This document shows positions 57,501-64,000 of a stretch of 64,000 nucleotides of DNA, in pieces (position 1 is the stretch's first letter; the number at the start of each line of letters is the position of its first letter). This DNA is from Rhynchonema sp. JSB1_4. Its lineage: Eukaryota > Nematoda > Chromadorea > Monhysterida > Xyalidae. The translations under genes and the position numbers were made by a program. The stretch is taken from NCBI GenBank assembly GCA_030248065.1, contig JASAMV010009256.1:1-64000 (forward strand), given 5' to 3'. The notes beneath the pieces were generated by a model. That model was not told the origin of the DNA. It did not search any database and was given only the letters and a program-made list of their open reading frames with translations.

Positions 57501-60500
57501 TTTTTTCTCTGCAAGTGGAGCACTGAAAGTGGCTGACTCCACCGAAAGTGGAGACAATAGCTGATAATGAACAGTGTCGAGTTGGGTAAATTTGACGGCT
57601 GTTGACTGATTTGTAACTGGCAGCAATGCAGCATGTGCACCGAACACAGACCTCAAGGTGCGTAGTAGCCACACTGGTCATAAATGAACGAACACGACAA
57701 ACAATTTGCGAAGTTCACCGTTCATTTTGTGCGTCACACTGTGTGCAGCGGTGATGATTATTGCGACAAAGTAAAGAACACACTGGTTTGGCGGGATGAA
57801 ATCGAAAAGAAAACAAGAAACAGGAAATTTTCGCCAGCCTTCGTTTATTACGAGATATTCTGGTGTGATTCTTGTGCGCGGACATCACCAGATTGTGATC
57901 AAAAAACGCGTACATTCTCGGGAACAGACAAATTGGCATCAAGGTAACGGGCTGTCATACAGCGAAACCTGGGACAAAATTGGCTTCTATTGTTTGCCAA
58001 ACGAGCTGCCTGTCTTCCTACATATGTAAAATGATATTTTTTTGCTATCAGGTGAAAAAGTCTCAGAATAAGTAATGTATGTGCGAACATGCGTATGAGC
58101 AGGCAAACTCTTCCGGATTAATGTATGTTTTGAAGATCACCACCACAACAGGTGATCTACGAAGGGGACATGGTATAGTAGTGCTGCCACTGATTGCGTT
58201 TGAAGTTATACCTACATATATGTACGTTCATACGATTATTTATACAAATTTATGGAAAAAAGGTTTTTACATCTCGCCGTAGCGCAGAAAAAACCGTGAA
58301 ATTGGTGCGCCGAAAACTCAATTCCGGGGGCGGCAAGGAACGATCGAGATTTCTGGTGGAGTCAACTTGAAAGTTCAGGGTCGTAAAGCAAAGTTAATAC
58401 GGGGTTTTGAATTGCAAGTGCCTGTAATGTTCACACAAACAAACTGCCCGAAACTCTCAATTGCTGCTCTAAACCGGTTTCGGCCACAGAATAAGATTTC
58501 CGGCAAAAAATGCGGAAATCATAGAAAGTAACAATAGAACTAAGACTGCAAGTGACACACTACCTATGAACACACAAGGCAGCTGAAAAAAGCTTGAAGA
58601 AGACGCTGAAAAGGTGGTCATCTGCAGATGTTGAACAACATTGTGGACTGTTGATAACACTCATGAATGTTTCACAATTTGACCGTGATAATAGTCATAA
58701 CGCAAATGAATTCACAACCAATAAAGAACCTTAATTAAAAGGTACTGTACAATAAATTTCTGGTTCGCATAAAACAGAGCGCATAGTTAACGAGCTGACT
58801 CACATGTTCAGGGCAGAACGGACGCCAAGTCATCGTTCAAACCTTTGGTAGAATGCAGTCTGGCAGGAAATGCATTAGCAAATAGGTTGTCAATTTTTCA
58901 CAGGACAGTTTAGAAGCTGAACTCTGCATTAAAAATACAAATGTTAAGTTAAATGCACTATACATACGTACATGAAAGGTGGAACTGTGTGAAATGAAGC
59001 AATTTCAAGAACACAACTTCGACCCAAAAGTTTGGCAATCTATGAGTTCTGAAGAGCCTCATTGCTTCCTTCCCGAATGATAATTATGTCTATGGTAGGA
59101 TTAGATAACTGCGAATTGTAGAAGGTTCGCGAGCAGCGGGTATTTGAACAGTCTTCGTGAATTTCATTACGCATGTGCAATGAAAGTTGCAAATTTCAAG
59201 GAGTTTCAAAAAGCAAACGCAGGAGAATAAACAAAACGAATTTGGAACGGAAACTGCTCTTTGAGTGTGGACAAACGTCATTGTTTCAAAGTTTTTCACA
59301 ACAAGTTGAATCCGTGAAACAATGAAGTGCTTAACTTCACCAAAATGTTTGCGCAATCAAAACCGGATATTCATGTGAACGAATTCAAACAATACAATAA
59401 AAAAGTGCAATATCATAGATAAAGAAGATGACCTCAATCATGACATAAGTCACGTTTTTATCCCTAATCCGCATTTTGCGATCCATTATTAATGTATACA
59501 TGCACATGCAATATTTATCTTTCTTTCAAAAACATCAAAGTGCGCGGAACGAATTTGTGTGTGAAATGCAGCAACAAAGATGAGCACCTTTCTTTCTCTC
59601 CACATCACACACGCATTTCGCTGTGCAGTTGCACAACTAATTTTTCGGAAATTCAACTTTGTGGACGCCCAGGCACAAGGGTGACCATGTTATCAAGGTG
59701 GACACGCACTAAATACGGACACCCCTCACGCAAGTGGAGTCAGAATGAAACATGTGGGACAAAATTATTGCCCTGAGCGTGCACGGTGAAACATCATGTG
59801 ACACTGACCAGTAGTGGCGCAGTGAAGCTGCTTATACTCCATCTCAAGGACTACAGCATGTTATCTTTTTGTCTCTGTTTCGTTACAAGATTTGGGCCAA
59901 AGTTTTTCTCACGCAACACACAAATTCATGTGGATATTACATATCCTCTGTGCGTTTTGCACATCGCACAAAAACAGGGTGTTGGTTGGTCAGTGTCATA
60001 ACCAATAACCCTTGACAGCATTTTATAAATTGCGGATGCAAGATTGTGACCGGGCAGAGTACGCAAAATTTAGTGCTGATCAGCAGGATTGCATTGGTCA
60101 GTTCGTCCGCCCCCTGGCCCAAATTCGGCATCTACTTGTACGTGTGACCCCTGTGACACCGGCATCCATCCAGATGACCGGGACAAACACGTGCATGTGA
60201 TGCATGTCAACCACATGCGCGAGTGCAAAATTGGGATTCAGTTTTTTATTGCATTCACACTCTGTCTTCTTTGTGCTTTGTTTGGACGTTCCAGCGCAAA
60301 AACTTGGCCCATGCGATAACTTGCATCGTCAGCTTGCGAATACATTGATTTCTGCCCACTTGTTTGGTGACATGCTTAAGCTAGATTTGCGGTATAACTA
60401 TGTATTCATAAACTTTTCTGTCCCAGTTTCGAAAAAAAATCATGAAGATCAAGATAAAAAGGGAATTCCGAATCTCGCATTACGCCATAGTCACATGAGC

Positions 60501-63500
60501 ATAATGACCAAAAGTGTAATGGTGTGTGCGTGTGTGTGTCTGTGTGGTCATGCGAAGTACATATCAGCCTGCACTCCACTTGAAGGCGATTGGAAATGAC
60601 CAAACAAAGTTGATCCAGTACATCCACTAAGAGTTGACCCCGGGTCACAGTTGACCTGTCTTCATGGGATGTCCTGTGTTTTTGGGAAAAATGATTTCAA
60701 AATTTCAACAGTGATGTATTAAAAATGTTTATTGCTGGATTGCACATTTTCTTTGTGTGCGGTTGATCATCTTATGGATACCGACCTTTTTAATGGTGCC
60801 CGTCCAAATTCGGTTGGATATTGCCCAATGGCAAGCAAAGTTTAGTGTTGTTACAATGTGGGGAAAATAACAGCAATAATTGTGCGAACAAAGTGTTATT
60901 CATACGTTCTCTTGAGAACTTTCATGCGCTACGCTTGTTTATGCCTAAAGACCAAAAAAGATTTTGTTCCCAAGGTGGTGCAGCAGTAAAACAATCTGGG
61001 TAAGTGCGCTGTAACAAGAAACGTACTTTTCAAGGAAATAAAGATGAAAAGTGACCGCTGGTGGTGGCACTAGAGCGTTTTTGAAATTTTTGCCGAAACA
61101 CAATGCCACCATTAAATGCCCATCAAGAAAAATTAAAAAGAGACAGCGGTTGTGCGGGTGACCGATGCCCGCAAACGAAAGATTGCACCAAATCAAAGAT
61201 GAAATAAAATGTATGTTATTCCTTCCCATCTTTGTACCAAAGGCAGTGTACCATAAGATAGGTATATAAAGTGAAGTTTTATAAAATATATGTAGAAAAA
61301 TGAGAAATGACCGCAGAGAATAGGGAAGTGATTTATAGTGACCAACACTGTTTTACATTAACGAATATTAAAGCCAGAAAAGCTTGGATTGTCTCGGGAT
61401 TTGTTGCAATCAACTGCTGGGGAGATTACAGTTATATACGCTGTCGAAATAGGAGGGGATCGAAGGTAAATGTATGTATAATGTTATGCATCGAAAAATA
61501 AAAAGTGGAAGTTTCCATCATAAAATAAACAAACCTGATGGAAGGCGGAAATAAAAAACGACAGCAAATCAGCCTGTGATACGTAAAATATATAAAGTGG
61601 TAGCGGTGAAAAAAAACGAGTGTGGAGCATTGAAGTAGAAATTTGAGAATCTGATAATTCCTTGAAAACATCGTGATATCTTCCAATGCCTCAGAGCGGC
61701 GCGAAAATTTACTTGTATTGATATCCACGTTATTTCGTGGTTCATGTGAACACAAACTTGAAACATTGGGCGTGTGTGTTATCACACGTGGAATTTACCT
61801 CTCGCAGATGAATCGCGGCGAGATTGCTGTCCAACAAAACATAGAAGTTGTGGTTTCATGAAGAGCTAATAGGAGTCCATGCCCAGTACAACTGTATCTG
61901 CTGCAGCGCAGAAGCAGCCTTGATTGAAATAAAGCAACGCCGTATTTTAGCAATCGCACAAGGGGTTCTTGAGGAATCGATACAGAATATCGCAAAAATA
62001 TTTTATAATTCCGCAGTCACCCAGCGCAGGAATGACCACAACGACGAAGGTTTTCGTCAACGAGCGACCACGCATTATACGTTATGTATAGGTTCAGTAT
62101 ATTGCAGATAGGGAACTGGACCCTTACACACTTTGGTGCGGGACCGGAACGACGTATAAAGTCAGCATACGGAAAGAATGTGAAATGTTACCGACACGAC
62201 GGTTTGACCCCAATTCCTCAGGATATTTTGAGTTTGAATTTCTTGTCTGAGTGCGTTATGAGCGCGCATGCACGCCGTCGCAAAAATTCACCCAAAACTT
62301 CCCAAAAAGTATGCATAAATTGCAAGGAAACATGCGGGCATAAATTTATGATAACGACGTACCCTAGGCGCCGCGCGCTAAGGGGTATTGAATGAAATTG
62401 GGATATAAATATCGCAAAACAAATCATTTTATTGTTTGTATTTCCTATTCGGATGTGTTTGTGATACACAATGCGTGTTTGTGATACTCTGTAACCTCGG
62501 ATTGGACTGGGTCAAACAACACGCTCATGTTTACCGAACGAATTTATTTGAATTTGTGCGTTTGTGATAAAAATATGCAAGGGTAACTTTGGGAATGACA
62601 TATGATTATGAAATTTCGGCTTTTGGCATTATAATGAAAAGGCAACATAATTTCCTGTTGAAACAGTGGAAGAAAGCATATAAAAATGATGAAACTCAAA
62701 GAAAAATTTGGTGACGCATGAAGAAACAGCAAAAACCAGCCAGAGAGAGAAATGTTCTGGGCACAAGGTTACGGTACGGCGGTACAGCGGCTTTTTTTGT
62801 TGTGTAATGCTGGCTCAATTTTTCAGCGGGTACAATAGTCGCGTGTTTGAACGTTATCAGCGATAGGTTACCCAGTAACCAAACCGTTCGTTGATTTCAA
62901 ACACACAGATGTTGGGAAATTATATCTGCAATGGTTTTCGGGCTATAATAGCGTCATGTGTACGAGCAAAGTGCGTCATTCCAATATGAATGGCGGGGAA
63001 GTGGCACTTTTGATTTCCACGGTTTTTCCTCACTGTATTCAGGCGTTATTTAACGATGCGTCATTAATTCTGATTTAGCTCGCCAGATGTTTGCGTAGGT
63101 TGAGATGTTCATATCGAGCCTACCGCAATACAATCCCATGGATAATAAAATATAATTTATTAATAAAAAAATTATTTTAATTTAAAAAAAAAAAAAAAAA
63201 AATCGACCTGTTGTTCAGTGGGTGGCTTTCAAAATAGTATGAGCACAACGTTTGTCTCACCGCTCATTATTCTTCATCAGTTTCGCCTTGTACTCACACA
63301 AGTTATACTGTGGGTGTTCGTTTTGAGCAGCCCAGTGTTGAATAAAATTTTTCCGCATTGCTGTGATATCATTTTGCTATCTGCCAAACGAACCCAGCCA
63401 CAAAGATTCAGTCGGTTGAGCATAATTTTGCAGCACAAATTTCATATCATGATCACGGGAACAAATCGGATTTTGCTATTTCTGTTCGTGGCGGCTTATG

Positions 63501-63592
63501 TTTCATACGCAGTGCGTTCCTTTGACAAATTATTCCCCCAATCCGAAAACAGATCATCGCCTTTTGTTCAGCTGCACACTTGCAAAAATACT
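54552..63592. other. 9-kb region without supported genes
   Basis: I see no exon with recognisable protein similarity here on either strand. The longest frame (55168-55629) has unusual composition and no motif. The region contains a half element at 56124-56210 and microsatellite-like (CA)n near 52974-52990 outside it. A homopolymer of about 19 A occurs at 63184-63202. It may hold upstream exons or control sequences of the ETS gene. Confidence 0.45.
56124..56210. mobile_element. Solo arm of the TA-flanked MITE family
   Basis: TATAGTCCGTCCATCAGCTC, then GATGCTGCTGGCC and CTTCCTCCACGTTC match the left arm of 54225-54551 over roughly 85 bases. No right arm follows. Another short piece, ATCCATCGGCTCATGGCACT, is at 63911-63930. 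Confidence 0.7.
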
Positions 63593-63884
63593 GGTATTGG
63601 TCGCACAATGACCATATGAGAATCCATCCAAAATTTTTCCTGAATTGACAAGCCAGAAAATTCAAATTAACATTGCGCGCCAACGTGTAATCCCACATAA
63701 AGTATGCAGTAAGCGAAATGCTTCAGCGATTAAAAACGTGGTTGACTGGCTGGTTTGCTTTCAAATGAAAATGTTTTGTAAGAAATACAAATAGCGCAGT
63801 GGTTAAGCGTGGCTCACCTTTAGAATCCTGAAGATCAAGGTGGTTTTGGATGGATTCTCATATGGTCATTGTGCGACCAATACC
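63593..63884. repeat. Perfect 41-bp inverted repeat around 210 bases
   Basis: Left arm 63593-63633 (starts GGTATTGGTCGCACAATGAC) and right arm 63844-63884 are exact reverse complements. The spacer contains a tRNA A-box-like segment. Exact arm identity suggests recent insertion or gene conversion. It is possibly a miniature foldback element. Confidence 0.85.
63792..63843 (+). repeat. tRNA-like 5' half (A box)
   Basis: TAGCGCAGTGGTTAAGCG strongly resembles a tRNA A box and D arm. No B box follows at the right distance, since the right arm of the inverted repeat starts at 63844. It is therefore a truncated tRNA or SINE head, not a working tRNA gene. Confidence 0.45.
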
Positions 63885-64000
63885 CATGACTTGGTGAGCA
63901 GATATGGGAAATCCATCGGCTCATGGCACTTTTACACACAGCGCACGCAGCAGCACACGCCAGTTTCTAAACAAAATGTACACTTTGAGCGAGTGTCATA

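Overview
This window is from an invertebrate animal nuclear genome. It has spliced genes with many short GT-AG introns, five recognisable animal-type coding genes or gene families, and a very heavy load of small terminal-inverted-repeat (TIR) DNA transposons. The species cannot be fixed. A degenerate TTAGGC-like array (20321-20422) is a weak hint of a nematode and no more than that. I joined exons by eye from splice sites; for every multi-exon model the exon lengths and intron phases close exactly, except where noted.

Layout: 1-2258 is a nested stack of hAT-type non-autonomous elements ending about 110 bases before a gene. 2259-9658 (+) is NOP9, a Pumilio-repeat ribosome-biogenesis protein (15 exons, 593 aa), whose introns hold a hAT element with a perfect 8-bp target duplication, two PIF/Harbinger-like elements and a non-LTR retrotransposon remnant. 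10282-11726 (+) is a crotonase (enoyl-CoA hydratase/isomerase) family protein of bacterial flavour that lacks both classical catalytic glutamates. 13665-14902 (-) is an unrecognised 164-residue gene with two related KYAIV modules. 15939-17979 (-) is a non-alpha nicotinic-type Cys-loop receptor subunit. 19395-26100 is a gene-free 'nursery' of nested short transposons with poly-G/poly-C runs. 26297-46507 (+) is a complete MED13 gene (37 exons, 2382 aa), the CDK8-module subunit of Mediator. 48943-54122 (-) is an ELF/E74-type ETS transcription factor converging on MED13; its 5' end is not resolved. 54123-64000 holds short inverted-repeat elements and no gene that I can support.

The genes do not form a pathway; they are a transcription co-regulator, a transcription factor, a ribosome-biogenesis factor, an acyl-CoA-type enzyme, an ion channel subunit and an orphan. 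The most unusual content is the transposon system. At least six families share CAGTG...CACTG ends and 8-bp target duplications. They also share a homopolymer G/C run just inside the end and a family-specific direct repeat built around GGTAC or GGTATC. Several unrelated families have the same GC-rich central palindrome. They are repeatedly nested in one another and in introns.
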